Below are positions 35,356 to 44,087 of a stretch of DNA of 64,000 nucleotides, in pieces. This stretch comes from Alphaproteobacteria bacterium MarineAlpha11_Bin1 (GTDB lineage Bacteria; Pseudomonadota; Alphaproteobacteria; MPNO01; UBA830), in NCBI GenBank assembly GCA_002937455.1, contig PTJZ01000011.1, positions 62,001-126,000 of the forward strand, in the 5' to 3' direction. Below the pieces are notes generated by a model, which ran no database searches, was not told the DNA's origin, and saw nothing but the letters and a program-made list of their open reading frames with translations. Each line of letters begins with the position of its first letter. The stretch's first letter is position 1. A program made the position numbers and the translations under genes.

Positions 35356-36203
35356 GGATCTGTCGCTACAACGAGGGTAAGGTGGGATTAGTGAAGGGCG
35401 ATCAATTGATTGATGTCACAGTGGCGCTTGGTCAAATTCCTCAGGCTCGGGGGCCGAAAATGCCCGGTGACTCCATGATCGCGAATTTAGATACCATCAA
35501 GCCCGAGATCGAAGCCAACCGGAAGATGGGCTATGTGCAGGGTGTAAAAAATGTGAAATTGAAAAGTCCTGTAAGAAGTCCATCTAAAATTGTCGCCGCG
35601 CAGGCTAATTTCACGGATCGGTTATCCGAAGCAGGCGATCGTGAGAAAATTAGTCTCGGCCGAAACGTTGAGACTTTCGAGAGCCATGGATTCTTTCTCA
35701 GAGAGAACTCAGTTCTTGCCGGTGTAGGAGACGGCATCAATCTTGGCCGAACCGACGGCCGTGCCAATTATGTAACCAATCTGGCGATAATTCTTGGCCG
35801 CAGGGCAAAAAACGTCAACGAAGTTAATGCGCTCAATTATGTCGCGGGATATTCGATTGGGGTCGATATCAAGGTGCATGGCGTCGAGGATAGAACCTCA
35901 ACAAAATCGTTCCGTTCCGATTCTGTCTTGGGTCCGTGGTTGACTACCGCTGATGAAATCACCGATCCGGATGATCTCGACCTTAGCCTATGGATAAACG
36001 GGAAACTGCGTCAGCAATCGAACACTAAGCATCTCTTTTTGGGTTGCAGGCAACTGATAGCGTATGCTTCTAAATTATTTACTCTGTATCCGGGTGATAT
36101 TCTGATGACTGAGATGCCAAGGGATGTCAGTTTATTGAAGGTAGGCGATAGGTTGAAATGTCGGTTCGATATTATCGGGCAGATGGAACTCGGGGTTCGC
36201 TAG
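35352..36203 (+). CDS. FAH-family paralogue, probably not a normal metal enzyme
   Basis: A 283-aa protein closely similar to the product of 33002-33859 along its whole length (MRICRYNEGKVGLVKGDQLI matches its N-terminus). Two of the three metal ligands are lost: the Glu positions 140 and 142 of the paralogue correspond to V141 and N143 (NYVTNLAIILG). The Asp (D172) is kept. The end motif MTGTPEGVG has become MTEMPRDVS. The reading frame is intact, so it looks like a maintained pseudoenzyme and not a decayed gene; it could form a hetero-oligomer with its active relative. The GTG start overlaps the enolase stop (GTGA). Confidence 0.85.
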   Translation: MRICRYNEGKVGLVKGDQLIDVTVALGQIPQARGPKMPGDSMIANLDTIKPEIEANRKMGYVQGVKNVKLKSPVRSPSKIVAAQANFTDRLSEAGDREKISLGRNVETFESHGFFLRENSVLAGVGDGINLGRTDGRANYVTNLAIILGRRAKNVNEVNALNYVAGYSIGVDIKVHGVEDRTSTKSFRSDSVLGPWLTTADEITDPDDLDLSLWINGKLRQQSNTKHLFLGCRQLIAYASKLFTLYPGDILMTEMPRDVSLLKVGDRLKCRFDIIGQMELGVR

Positions 36204-36260
36204 AAAGGAAATGAAAAAGACGAGTAAAACCACACCTAATTCCTATTAATTTCATACCCT

Positions 36261-37481
36261 CTACCGATCAAAGTTGAACACTCGTTTTGCGTTGAGGCCT
36301 AGAATATTGCGCTTGGCTTTTTCGTCTATAAATGGAAGATCCCAAATCACACTGGGAGCGTCAAAGTCATAGTGCGGCCAATCCGAGGCATATAAAAGCT
36401 GTTCCTTTGCGTTAATCATTTCGAAGGTAAGCTCAACAGCCTTGAGATGGTCCGTTTCCATTGGCTGACAAGTATAAAACATTTCCCGCATATATTCGCT
36501 GGGTAGCTTTTTTAGCAGCGGTGCCTCTGACGAACGCATCAAATAGGTATGGTCGAGACGCTGCATAAGCCAGGAGACCCAAGCAATACCAGATTCGATC
36601 CAGACAACGTTAAGGTTAGGGAACCTCTCGGGTAAGCCGTTCATAATCCAGTTTGTCATGTGCACGACATTACACCATACGAATGATAGTGCGTGCATAG
36701 AACCAAACCGATTAATCTGCATCATAAACGGATCTTGCCAGTAGTATCCGGCATGGAAACCTATTGGCAGACCTCGCTCTTCGAGGGCTCGATAAACCTT
36801 CATGTAGTGATTATGGTGGACCGCCTTATACCGGACAGATGTCACCATGAAACCAACACAACCAGGTGCATCTCCAAATTCTTCGATAGTTTCAAGTGCT
36901 GATTCCGGATCGTTAAACGGCAGGAACATCATGGTCTTAAGTTTACGGTCTTTCTTCAGAATATTTTCGACCTGCCAGCGATTGTAGGCCTTGCCTAAAA
37001 TGGCCTCCATATCGAATTGAGGATGCATCCCGAGGAATAACATTGGTGTTGGAAATACGACTTGTACGTCGATCCCCATCGCTTCATAGGCACGTTTCGC
37101 CAGAATCAAGTCGCGATGACCGGCCTCCTTTAATTCGGATTCCTCTATTTTCTCGCTCCGGGCTGCCTGGTGAGGAATCCGCCCACCTACGTCTTGATAA
37201 CGGAGTGCCAAATCACCGTTTAAACCGTAAGGCGGCGTGCCAGATCGATGTAATACCATCTCCTCAGCCTGAGACCGTACAACTTGGTCATCTATATAAC
37301 TGATAATTTCTCGCCATGACTCCGTTTCGGTATGATGGGCGTCTATATCGGCGATAAATACGTCGTCAAAATTGCGCTCTTCCGCCTGTTTCCGAGCCTT
37401 AGCTAAAATGTCGCGTGAATCCGTGTAAGTGGTAATTTCTTTTACCGGAATTTCTTTTACCGGCTCTATCCCTGAGTCCAT
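36261..37481 (-). CDS. Amidohydrolase family protein (ACMSD-like TIM barrel)
   Basis: A 406-aa protein of the amidohydrolase_2 group, which includes ACMSD and several aromatic or ring-product decarboxylases. Likely metal-binding parts are FIADIDAHHTET near the N-terminus, GLPIGFHAGYY in the middle and LLYASDWPHYDFDAP near the end; VWIESGIAWVSWLMQRLDH is also typical. It is longer than standard ACMSD (about 335 aa). Near the N-terminus, PVKEIPVKEI is encoded by a perfect 15-bp tandem repeat. It ends an operon that begins with a Rieske protein. Decarboxylation or hydrolysis of a carboxylated ring or ring-fission product is possible. Confidence 0.87.
   Translation of the reverse strand: MDSGIEPVKEIPVKEITTYTDSRDILAKARKQAEERNFDDVFIADIDAHHTETESWREIISYIDDQVVRSQAEEMVLHRSGTPPYGLNGDLALRYQDVGGRIPHQAARSEKIEESELKEAGHRDLILAKRAYEAMGIDVQVVFPTPMLFLGMHPQFDMEAILGKAYNRWQVENILKKDRKLKTMMFLPFNDPESALETIEEFGDAPGCVGFMVTSVRYKAVHHNHYMKVYRALEERGLPIGFHAGYYWQDPFMMQINRFGSMHALSFVWCNVVHMTNWIMNGLPERFPNLNVVWIESGIAWVSWLMQRLDHTYLMRSSEAPLLKKLPSEYMREMFYTCQPMETDHLKAVELTFEMINAKEQLLYASDWPHYDFDAPSVIWDLPFIDEKAKRNILGLNAKRVFNFDR
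37434..37463. repeat. 15-bp perfect tandem repeat inside the amidohydrolase gene
   Basis: Two adjacent copies of aatttcttttaccgg at 37434-37448 and 37449-37463. They encode PVKEI twice on the minus strand, close to the protein N-terminus. The length keeps the frame, so a copy gain or loss would be tolerated. Confidence 0.9.
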
Positions 37482-37522
37482 GGTTTTACTCCTGAATGCT
37501 CGAATTACTTTAGGTTGTTATC

Positions 37523-37840
37523 TTAATCTTCAGTCGTCCGGGGCCGTTGGAACCACATGGCAAGATCAAAGGTGGAGAGGTTTACAGCCCGCAGCATATC
37601 AGAGCAGGTCATGACCACATCCGTAGCCGTAACATCCCCCGGCGCGGTGTAAGGTGAGAAGTATCTGTCCTCCATTTCCACCTTATTGGCGAATAGCTTG
37701 GTACCAGCGGTTAGAAGTCTCTGTACTGTTTCGTCCGGGATATTTTCTGTTTTGCCTTCCAAAAGGGCACGCTCGATTATTTCAAGTGCCCGCGATGCAG
37801 CGTGGTCAAGTTCCGATACAGGGCCCTTAGATGGAGACAT
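37523..37840 (-). CDS. Hypothetical protein, 105 aa
   Basis: A small, mainly helical, soluble protein without a signal peptide, membrane segment or motif I recognise. Its ATG at 37840 lies 14 bp inside the 3' end of the Rieske gene, so it is probably translated together with it, and the amidohydrolase follows after 41 bp. Codon use looks like that of its neighbours. A role as an accessory subunit is possible but unsupported. Confidence 0.7.
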   Translation of the reverse strand: MSPSKGPVSELDHAASRALEIIERALLEGKTENIPDETVQRLLTAGTKLFANKVEMEDRYFSPYTAPGDVTATDVVMTCSDMLRAVNLSTFDLAMWFQRPRTTED

Positions 37841-38195
37841 ATACCTCTCCGTCTTTCACATCGACTTTGAACGGGCGAAGTCTGATATTTTTACTACCGG
37901 GGTGGCGGCCGTCCCTGACGTTATATTCGTATCCATGCCATGGACACACAATATGAACTTCGGTTTCTGAAAACTTCAGGCCGTGGGCTGTCTTTTCAGT
38001 CTCATGAATGACTTCTTCAACTTTGTTGATGATTTTTCCTTGGCAGGCGGGCCCACCCTGATGGACACAGTTATTCTCATAAGCAAAGAATTCACCGTCG
38101 ACGTGGAAAACGCCAATTTCCAAATCCCCCTGCGCAATAATTTTACGATCTCTTTCGTCAAATTCTTCTGTCCGACCGACGTATATATTCGCCAC
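37827..38195 (-). CDS. Rieske [2Fe-2S] domain protein
   Basis: A 122-aa Rieske ferredoxin-like protein. Cluster ligands are C43-V-H45 and C84-P-W-H87; the interval between the pairs is about 39 residues, much longer than in the dioxygenase ferredoxin at 3726-4049 (17). The frame is open up to 38237, but the GTG at 38195 follows GGGGGA by 6 nt and gives a protein that starts with the first Rieske strand, so that start is chosen. No oxygenase alpha subunit lies in this operon, which leaves its electron partner open. Confidence 0.85.
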   Translation of the reverse strand: MANIYVGRTEEFDERDRKIIAQGDLEIGVFHVDGEFFAYENNCVHQGGPACQGKIINKVEEVIHETEKTAHGLKFSETEVHIVCPWHGYEYNVRDGRHPGSKNIRLRPFKVDVKDGEVYVSI

Positions 38196-38431
38196 TATAT
38201 ATCCCCCAAAATGGCCTATTAATTTTTTATTTAGCACCCCTAATTTTTCAGTCTAGTTGATTTATTGCTGCAGACCAACTCAAACCAGTTAAATGCCCAT
38301 CGCCTACGAAGTATTATATATTATGTTAAAAACCCATCTTTAAGTTAAACGTAGAACAGGAGCTTATTTTGCTCATCCAAAGGGTAAAATACGATGTTAA
38401 CTGGGCTCCAACCGTCTGAGCTTGTGTGGTT

Positions 38432-39418
38432 TTAGTTTGAGATTAGTTCAGCGAACAATTCTCGGTCTATATTTCCCCCAGAAAGAATTACACAAATGGT
38501 CTCGGCAGGGCTGGTAAGCCTTCCGGAGAGCGTTGCGGCGAGGCCGACCACACCACCGGGTTCAACAACAATATTGGCATACAAGAACGCGGCTCGAACT
38601 GCTGCACGTATCTCTGTTTCCGATACGACTTCGCCGCCCGAGACCATTCTACGCATCACCTCAAAGGTCATGCGGCCGGGGGTGCAAACGAGCAGCGCAT
38701 CGCACACCGAAGAATAGCCGTGTTTGTTAGCGACGCGCCTTCCGGCTTGAAGTGACCGCTTGGTGTCGTCAAAATGCTCAGGCTCGGCGGCGAGAATCCG
38801 CGTGCACGGAAAAGCAGCCTTCACTGCGATCGCACAACCTGCGATTAGGCCACCACCGGAGCAAGGTACAATGACAACATCTGGCGTAACACCTGCGTCA
38901 CGTAACTGTTCCACCGCTTCAAGGCCCACGGTACCCTGTCCCGCTATGACGTCCGGGTGATCGTAAGGCGGGATAATGACAGCACCAGTCCGTCCGGCAA
39001 GTTTTTTAGCTATTAGTTCCCTATCTTCTTTTGTGCGATCATATAGTACCAGTTTGGCGCCTAAAGCCTTTGTGTTATTCACTTTCACAGTAGGTGCATC
39101 TAACGGCATGATGATCGTTGCCTTCACACCTCGTCGGAGCGCTGACCAAGCAACAGCCTGCGCATGATTTCCAGATGAATATGCAATTACACCGTTTTTG
39201 ATGCGGCTATCTGCTAAACGGGAAATCATATTCCAAGCGCCACGTAATTTGAAAGAACCCACGGGTTGGAACATTTCACATTTAAGAAACACCCGAGCGC
39301 CAGCGTGATCATTGAGGCGCTCGGACTCAAGCAGTGGGGTGCGGTCAACGATACCTTTTATTCGTTCGGCAGCAGAGCGGATATCATGGATTCCAGGAGT
39401 TTTGTTAATGTCGACCAA
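38432..39418 (-). CDS. Threonine/serine dehydratase-like PLP enzyme
   Basis: A protein of about 328 aa of fold type II. The PLP lysine is in FQPVGSFKLRGAWNM. SSGNHAQAVAWSA is the substrate-binding loop, and VPCSGGGLIAG is the phosphate-binding glycine loop. It lacks the C-terminal ACT regulatory domain of biosynthetic IlvA, so it is the catabolic type, related also to hydroxyaspartate dehydratases and Ser racemases. The start is uncertain: no in-frame ATG fits, and TTG 39418 overlaps the end of the alpha/beta hydrolase gene; a longer version from 39490 would run deep into that gene. It is the last gene of the operon with the hydrolase and dehalogenase. Confidence 0.88.
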   Translation of the reverse strand: MVDINKTPGIHDIRSAAERIKGIVDRTPLLESERLNDHAGARVFLKCEMFQPVGSFKLRGAWNMISRLADSRIKNGVIAYSSGNHAQAVAWSALRRGVKATIIMPLDAPTVKVNNTKALGAKLVLYDRTKEDRELIAKKLAGRTGAVIIPPYDHPDVIAGQGTVGLEAVEQLRDAGVTPDVVIVPCSGGGLIAGCAIAVKAAFPCTRILAAEPEHFDDTKRSLQAGRRVANKHGYSSVCDALLVCTPGRMTFEVMRRMVSGGEVVSETEIRAAVRAAFLYANIVVEPGGVVGLAATLSGRLTSPAETICVILSGGNIDRELFAELISN

Positions 39419-40256
39419 GAAAGTTGTCCATGGCGGTGCAGGATTCTGGTTCCGAGAGTGTCGGGACGTGTCCGGCGCGCGGTATTTCAACTGCGATAAG
39501 ATCGCGCTTTACTCTTTGCATTTCTTCAAAACAGGCCCTTGAGAGGATGTCAGATTTCTCCCCGCGTATTACCATAGTTGGAATGTTGGCCAAGGCCTTA
39601 AACAGCGACCACATTTCGGGAATTTGGTAGTCTGATTTCAACATAGGTTTCACGATATTCACATCCCAGTCAAAGCGTAGCTTGCCGTCATCGCAAACTT
39701 GAAATGTGTTTTTCGCCATCTTTTGCCAGATAGCCTCATCTTGAAAAGATAGATTTGGCAGCATTCTTTTGATTGTATTAACGGCAGAATGCCAATCGTC
39801 GTGCGAACGATCCTCTTTGATATAATCGATGATTATGTCGAGACCTTCAGTCTCAACTATCGGCCCAACATCATTCATAACAAGCGCGGACAACGCATTT
39901 GGCATCGCGGTAGCCATTCCCATTCCTAGGATTCCGCCGAGGGAATTGCCAATCACAACCACACGGTGGACATTCAATGCGGCGAGTATGTCTTGAACGT
40001 CTCGAATATATATACGGGGATCGTAGTTCGACCAGTTGTGATCATATTGGGATTTGCCACGCCCACGGTAATCCGCGCAGATTACGCGACGACCATCTTT
40101 GCTATACCGCTCTGCAAAGCCCTCGAAATCCTTGGAGTTCCGGGTCAAACCTCCTAGGCAAAAAAGGGGGGGTCTTGCATCCAACTGATTGCCGTAGTCA
40201 CGCAAATACAAGGACAGATTGTCAAACGTCGTTAATCTACGCTCACGATAATGCAT
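39405..40256 (-). CDS. Alpha/beta hydrolase
   Basis: A 283-aa alpha/beta-fold hydrolase. The nucleophile elbow is VIGNSLGGILG (Ser), the acid is probably the Asp in VIRGEKSDILS, and the base is the His in IPRAGHVPTLSEPE. The oxyanion region follows the first strand (LFCLGGLTRNS). The sequence order fits the esterase / C-C hydrolase / haloalkane dehalogenase group with a helical cap. The substrate is unknown; the neighbours are a haloacid dehalogenase and a PLP dehydratase. It starts 10 bp after the dehalogenase. Confidence 0.88.
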   Translation of the reverse strand: MHYRERRLTTFDNLSLYLRDYGNQLDARPPLFCLGGLTRNSKDFEGFAERYSKDGRRVICADYRGRGKSQYDHNWSNYDPRIYIRDVQDILAALNVHRVVVIGNSLGGILGMGMATAMPNALSALVMNDVGPIVETEGLDIIIDYIKEDRSHDDWHSAVNTIKRMLPNLSFQDEAIWQKMAKNTFQVCDDGKLRFDWDVNIVKPMLKSDYQIPEMWSLFKALANIPTMVIRGEKSDILSRACFEEMQRVKRDLIAVEIPRAGHVPTLSEPESCTAMDNFLGRH

Positions 40257-40266
40257 CGCTCAGTCT

Positions 40267-40953
40267 TTAAATTTTTAGGAGCGGAAGAAGATCCGAAAGC
40301 GTCTTGATTTCCGCGTGCGGTTTGGAGGGTAGGTTTTCATGGGGTTGCTCAAATCTGTTAACCCAAGTGACCATGAAGCCGACAGCTGCGGCGCCATGTG
40401 CATCCCAACAGTTAGATGACTGGAAACAAATGTGGTTGGCAGGAAACTTAAGTTCATCAACTGCAATCTGATATGTCGATGGGTGAGGTTTGAATATACC
40501 GACCTTCTCGACCGACAGAACCTTATCTAAAAGAGAATAAATATTTGCGTTCTTTGCGGCTGCAACAAGCATTGATGGTTCTCCATTTGACAGAATTGCC
40601 GTTTTCTTGCCACCGTCTTTTAGCCTAGTCAGAACATCGACCACCTCAGGATAGGCGTCGAGCTGCAGATAGAGTTCCATAAGCTTTGCCCGTAGTGAGT
40701 CATCTGACATGTCAAGCGCGCGCATTGAATAGTCGAGTGCATCACCGGTGACCTGCCAAAAGTCCTCATGCTGACCCATTAGACTGCGAAGCCATGTGTA
40801 CTGCAGCTGCTTGAACCGCCACATTTCTGACAATTTATCGACATTTTCGCCAAGTTCGTCCTTCATTCGATTAGCGGCTGAATGAACGTCAAAAAGTGTA
40901 CCAAAAGCGTCAAAAACACAGGCTTTAACTTCGCTAAAACTTGGATCAGACAT
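40267..40953 (-). CDS. Haloacid dehalogenase, type II
   Basis: A 228-aa HAD-superfamily enzyme of the L-2-haloacid dehalogenase type. The nucleophilic Asp is in VFDAFGTLFDVHSA. Motif II is AILSNGEPSML, the Lys is in VEKVGIFKPHPSTY, and motif III reads CFQSSNCWDAHGAAAVGF, as expected for this subgroup (SSNxWD). It would replace a halide on a 2-halo acid with a hydroxyl. It is the first gene of a three-gene operon with an alpha/beta hydrolase and a PLP dehydratase. Confidence 0.9.
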   Translation of the reverse strand: MSDPSFSEVKACVFDAFGTLFDVHSAANRMKDELGENVDKLSEMWRFKQLQYTWLRSLMGQHEDFWQVTGDALDYSMRALDMSDDSLRAKLMELYLQLDAYPEVVDVLTRLKDGGKKTAILSNGEPSMLVAAAKNANIYSLLDKVLSVEKVGIFKPHPSTYQIAVDELKFPANHICFQSSNCWDAHGAAAVGFMVTWVNRFEQPHENLPSKPHAEIKTLSDLLPLLKI

Positions 40954-41274
40954 AATACCCTCCTATCCTCGGTAAACTATCCGTCCCAAGCGGGTGGGGC
41001 AATGGGGCTAACCCCGGCCTGCGGTAATGTCCCTAGCCAATCAGATCCAACCCTTTGGGCAACGACATAGACTTTCCCAATGGCTATTAGGTAACGCTCT
41101 ATCTACTATTTGACAGAAATCCCATATTTCCACATCCCAGAATGTTGGATGAGCTAGACCAGCTGATTAAGTCAACTTCCAAAACGTTTCGTTTCTGATG
41201 ACTGCTGCTTGCCGCTACGGTAACGTAATAGTAGGGTGGCACAAATTTTGATCATTACTCTTGGGGACACCGCC
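40954..41274. other. Divergent promoter region
   Basis: About 320 bp separate the dehalogenase start and the dapA start. A small GGGG-CTAA-CCCC hairpin lies at 41004-41015. I see no ORF and no known riboswitch. Both promoters must lie here. Confidence 0.4.
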
Positions 41275-42147
41275 ATGTTCAGCGGATCCATATGCGCGCT
41301 TATTACGCCATTTCGCGACGGTGATGTCGACGAAACGGCTTTTAGAGAGCTAGTCAACTGGCAAATTGAACAAGGAACTCACGGCCTTGTGCCCGTTGGC
41401 ACGACCGGTGAGTCTCCAACGCTCAGCCATGACGAACATAAACGGGTTGTTGAAATCTGTATCGACGCTGCTGATAAGCGCGTACCGGTGATTGCAGGCG
41501 CCGGGTCTAACTCAACTGCCGAAGCTTTCGAGTTGGCCGAGCATGCGAAACGTGCTGGAGCTGATGCAGCACTGGTTGTCACGCCATATTACAACAAACC
41601 GACACAGGAAGGCTTGTTTAGTCATTTCCAAGCGATCGACAAGGCGGGTATCCCCATCATAATATACAATATTCCCGGCCGGTCTGTTGTTGACATGAAT
41701 ACGGATACTATGGCGCGCTGTGCAGGTCTGGACAATATTGTAGGTGTTAAAGATGCGACAGCGGCCGTTGGTCGAGCGACCGAGCAGCGCCTCGCATGCG
41801 GAGATGAATTTTGCCAACTGTCAGGCGAGGACGTCACACAGATTGGTTTTCTTGCGCAGGGTGGCATTGGTTGTATTTCGGTAACGGCAAATGTGGCCCC
41901 CAAACTTATGTCCGAAATGCACAATGCTTGGCAGGCAGGTGAGGTAGCCGAGGCGCAAGACATCAATGCACGTCTCACACCATTACATAAGGATCTTTTC
42001 TGCGAAGCAAACCCTGGTCCAGCCAAGTATGCCGTTAGCCTTTTGGGGAAATGTTCTGAAGAATTGCGCCTTCCTCTGGTTCCTATCACAGAGAAATCGC
42101 GTGGAAAGGTTGAGCGGGCCATGCGTCAAGCTGGACTCCTGAATTAA
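41275..42147 (+). CDS. dapA: 4-hydroxy-tetrahydrodipicolinate synthase
   Basis: A 290-aa class I aldolase that condenses pyruvate with aspartate semialdehyde in lysine and peptidoglycan synthesis. The signature [14 protein letters not shown] (about residues 43-56) and the Tyr in [12 protein letters not shown] are standard. The Schiff-base lysine is in [12 protein letters not shown] 41275 is preceded by GGGGA with 7-nt spacing; an upstream in-frame start at 41236 is less likely. smpB follows after 13 bp, a common alphaproteobacterial pair. Confidence 0.96.
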   Translation: MFSGSICALITPFRDGDVDETAFRELVNWQIEQGTHGLVPVGTTGESPTLSHDEHKRVVEICIDAADKRVPVIAGAGSNSTAEAFELAEHAKRAGADAALVVTPYYNKPTQEGLFSHFQAIDKAGIPIIIYNIPGRSVVDMNTDTMARCAGLDNIVGVKDATAAVGRATEQRLACGDEFCQLSGEDVTQIGFLAQGGIGCISVTANVAPKLMSEMHNAWQAGEVAEAQDINARLTPLHKDLFCEANPGPAKYAVSLLGKCSEELRLPLVPITEKSRGKVERAMRQAGLLN

Positions 42148-42160
42148 CGGTCAGTGTAGA

Positions 42161-42634
42161 ATGGCGAACTCTAATCTCGCCGCCTACCGGATTGCGGCAC
42201 AAAACCGTAAGGCTCGCCATTCTTACGAGATTGAAGAAACGATTGAAGCCGGAATTGTCTTGTTGGGTAGCGAGGTAAAAGCCCTTCGAGAGGGACGAGC
42301 CAATATTGCAGAATCCTACGCAAAAGCTGATGGCAATGAAGTCTGGCTGGTGAATGCTCATATCCCGGAATATAAGCAGGCCGGGCAGTTTAATCATCAG
42401 CCGCGACGGCCTCGCAAATTACTAGTGAAAAAGCGCGAGGCGGCGAAACTTATCGGTGCTTCGGAGCGAAATGGAATGACCTTGGTACCTCTGAAACTGT
42501 ATTTCAATAAACGAGGTATTGCTAAGTTGGAACTCGGTCTCGGTAAGGGGAAAAAAGATTACGACAAGCGGGAAACTCAAAAAACACGGGATTGGAATAG
42601 ACAAAAAGCCCGTCTATTACGAGAAAAGGGATGA
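42161..42634 (+). CDS. smpB: SsrA-binding protein
   Basis: A 157-aa RNA-binding protein that brings tmRNA to stalled ribosomes. Family hallmarks are [37 protein letters not shown] and [20 protein letters not shown], with the basic C-terminal tail beginning [11 protein letters not shown]. The length is normal. The tmRNA gene itself is not in the immediate neighbourhood. It converges on the uracil-DNA glycosylase gene. Confidence 0.97.
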   Translation: MANSNLAAYRIAAQNRKARHSYEIEETIEAGIVLLGSEVKALREGRANIAESYAKADGNEVWLVNAHIPEYKQAGQFNHQPRRPRKLLVKKREAAKLIGASERNGMTLVPLKLYFNKRGIAKLELGLGKGKKDYDKRETQKTRDWNRQKARLLREKG

Positions 42635-42673
42635 AGGAAATTTCATAGAGCAGAAAGCTACAATCTAGCGGTT

Positions 42674-43336
42674 CTAAGAGAAAAAAGAACCGAGTATTTT
42701 CTCGAAAACATCCTCGAACATCGCCTCTGTGAGACGACCTGTGTTCGTATTATAGCGAGAACAGTGGTAGCTGTCGGCGAGTGTTATGCCATTACGTAAT
42801 GAGTGGAATGCGCTATGAGAAAATCTGAATGCCGCCCGGCGTTCGCCCAGCGTCGATAGAAGGGTGTTGTGAGCAATTCCCCCGAGCGCAAGGATAACCT
42901 TCAGATTCTTCATATTCTGAATCTCAGATACTAGGAACGGTCGGCAATTATTAACCTCTGAGCCGATCGGTTTGTTCTCAGGTGGCAAACAGCGTACCCC
43001 ATTGGCGATCCGACAGTCCTTTAATTGCAAACCGTCATCAGGGCGTTTGTCATATTTTCCCGCAGCGAAACCAAATTTCTTTAAAGTTTGAAATAGTAAG
43101 TCACCCGCATAGTCGCCGGTGAACGGCCGGCCTGTACGGTTTGCACCCTTTAGTCCGGGGGCCAGACCGACGATAAGCAAGCGAGCATTGAGTGACCCGA
43201 ACGAAGGGACTGGACGATTATGCCACTCTGGCCATATGATTTGGTTCTTGCGCCGGAACTCTACCAGCCGCGGGCACAAGTTACAGTCGGGTGGAGGGGA
43301 ATCTGCCGAGTCAGTATAAGCACGAGTTTTAGGCAT
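42674..43336 (-). CDS. Uracil-DNA glycosylase, family 5 (UDGb)-like
   Basis: A 220-aa base-excision repair enzyme. Motif A GLAPGLKGANRTGRPFTGD is the family-5 version (family 4 has GEAPG). Four cysteines, CNLC near the N-terminus, RCLPPENKP and NNCRPF, are placed as for the [4Fe-4S] cluster. ATG 43336 gives the normal N-terminus; the frame is open 20 codons further upstream. Its start overlaps the end of the broken NYN-domain gene, which suggests the two were once co-translated. Confidence 0.9.
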   Translation of the reverse strand: MPKTRAYTDSADSPPPDCNLCPRLVEFRRKNQIIWPEWHNRPVPSFGSLNARLLIVGLAPGLKGANRTGRPFTGDYAGDLLFQTLKKFGFAAGKYDKRPDDGLQLKDCRIANGVRCLPPENKPIGSEVNNCRPFLVSEIQNMKNLKVILALGGIAHNTLLSTLGERRAAFRFSHSAFHSLRNGITLADSYHCSRYNTNTGRLTEAMFEDVFEKILGSFFS

Positions 43337-43963
43337 CTTCGTATATATCGTTGTCGAAATTTGGTCTACGGTTGTCAGGTGTCGTGACGTAACCAACGAC
43401 CTTTCTCACGAACGATGGAATCTCCCTCTCGTTATGATCGTGTCTCTCTTCACTACTAATATCGTTGATCAAACCCTGGAATTCAACGAAGGAGTCGGCC
43501 TGACTTCTATGCTCGTCGGAAATCACTGGCGATTAACCACGGAGCGTGCTTACAAGAATGACGTGGATCCGTTGTCGCAGAACTGCTCCCAGTAATTGGT
43601 GGACACCTCCGTCGCCGGACAATAGAAAAGTTCGTTCAAGATTGGGAGCCATCTCCATCAGTTGACAACAAGCTCTACCGATATGTTCGCCTCATAACGT
43701 CGGCGATCACCTGCATCAACACACGTCCAAGCCGATTTTATTCCCGTAGTGCTGCCGTTATAAACCGAACAATCTATCAAGGGCGCTATCTGAGGATATT
43801 CCTGATTTCCTGTCAGGGTGTTATAGTAGTAGGCTCGAACTGATCTGCGGTATATCTGGAGCAGAGTTTCGTAATCGAACTCGAAGTCATGTGATTTAGA
43901 GCATGCATAAGGATTTGGGCTGTCTATAAACAACGCAATATTGTCGTCGAAACTTACCTGCAT
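43329..43963 (-). pseudogene. Broken NYN-domain (LabA/DUF88-like) protein gene
   Basis: Three pieces together rebuild one NYN ribonuclease-like protein. Piece 1 (from ATG 43963) begins NIALFIDSPNPYACSKS and has VRAYYYNTLTGNQEYPQIAP, ending in VELVVN and a TGA. After a one-base frameshift, piece 2 reads MEMAPNLERTFLLSGDGG and VHVILVSTLRG-like sequence (IHVILVSTLRG), then an in-frame TAA. Piece 3 (same frame as piece 2) continues VISDEHRSQADSFVEFQ to a stop at 43329. Conserved residues inside the pieces are also altered (for instance GDGG for GDGD). The gene is therefore inactive. It lies directly upstream of and overlapping the uracil-DNA glycosylase. Confidence 0.85.
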
Positions 43964-44087
43964 GAAGTAACATTACCCTCCAAAAAAACAGCTCGTATAT
44001 AACAAAATCAAAAATCATCCATACGACTAAATTGGCAAATAATGGCCCAACTATAGTAATAACGACGGCGTTTTACTTTATTAAATT

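Noticed and set aside
42669..42692. Terminator between smpB and the uracil-DNA glycosylase
   Set aside because: The inverted repeat cggttct/agaaccg overlaps the glycosylase 3' end and has no T run after it in either direction.
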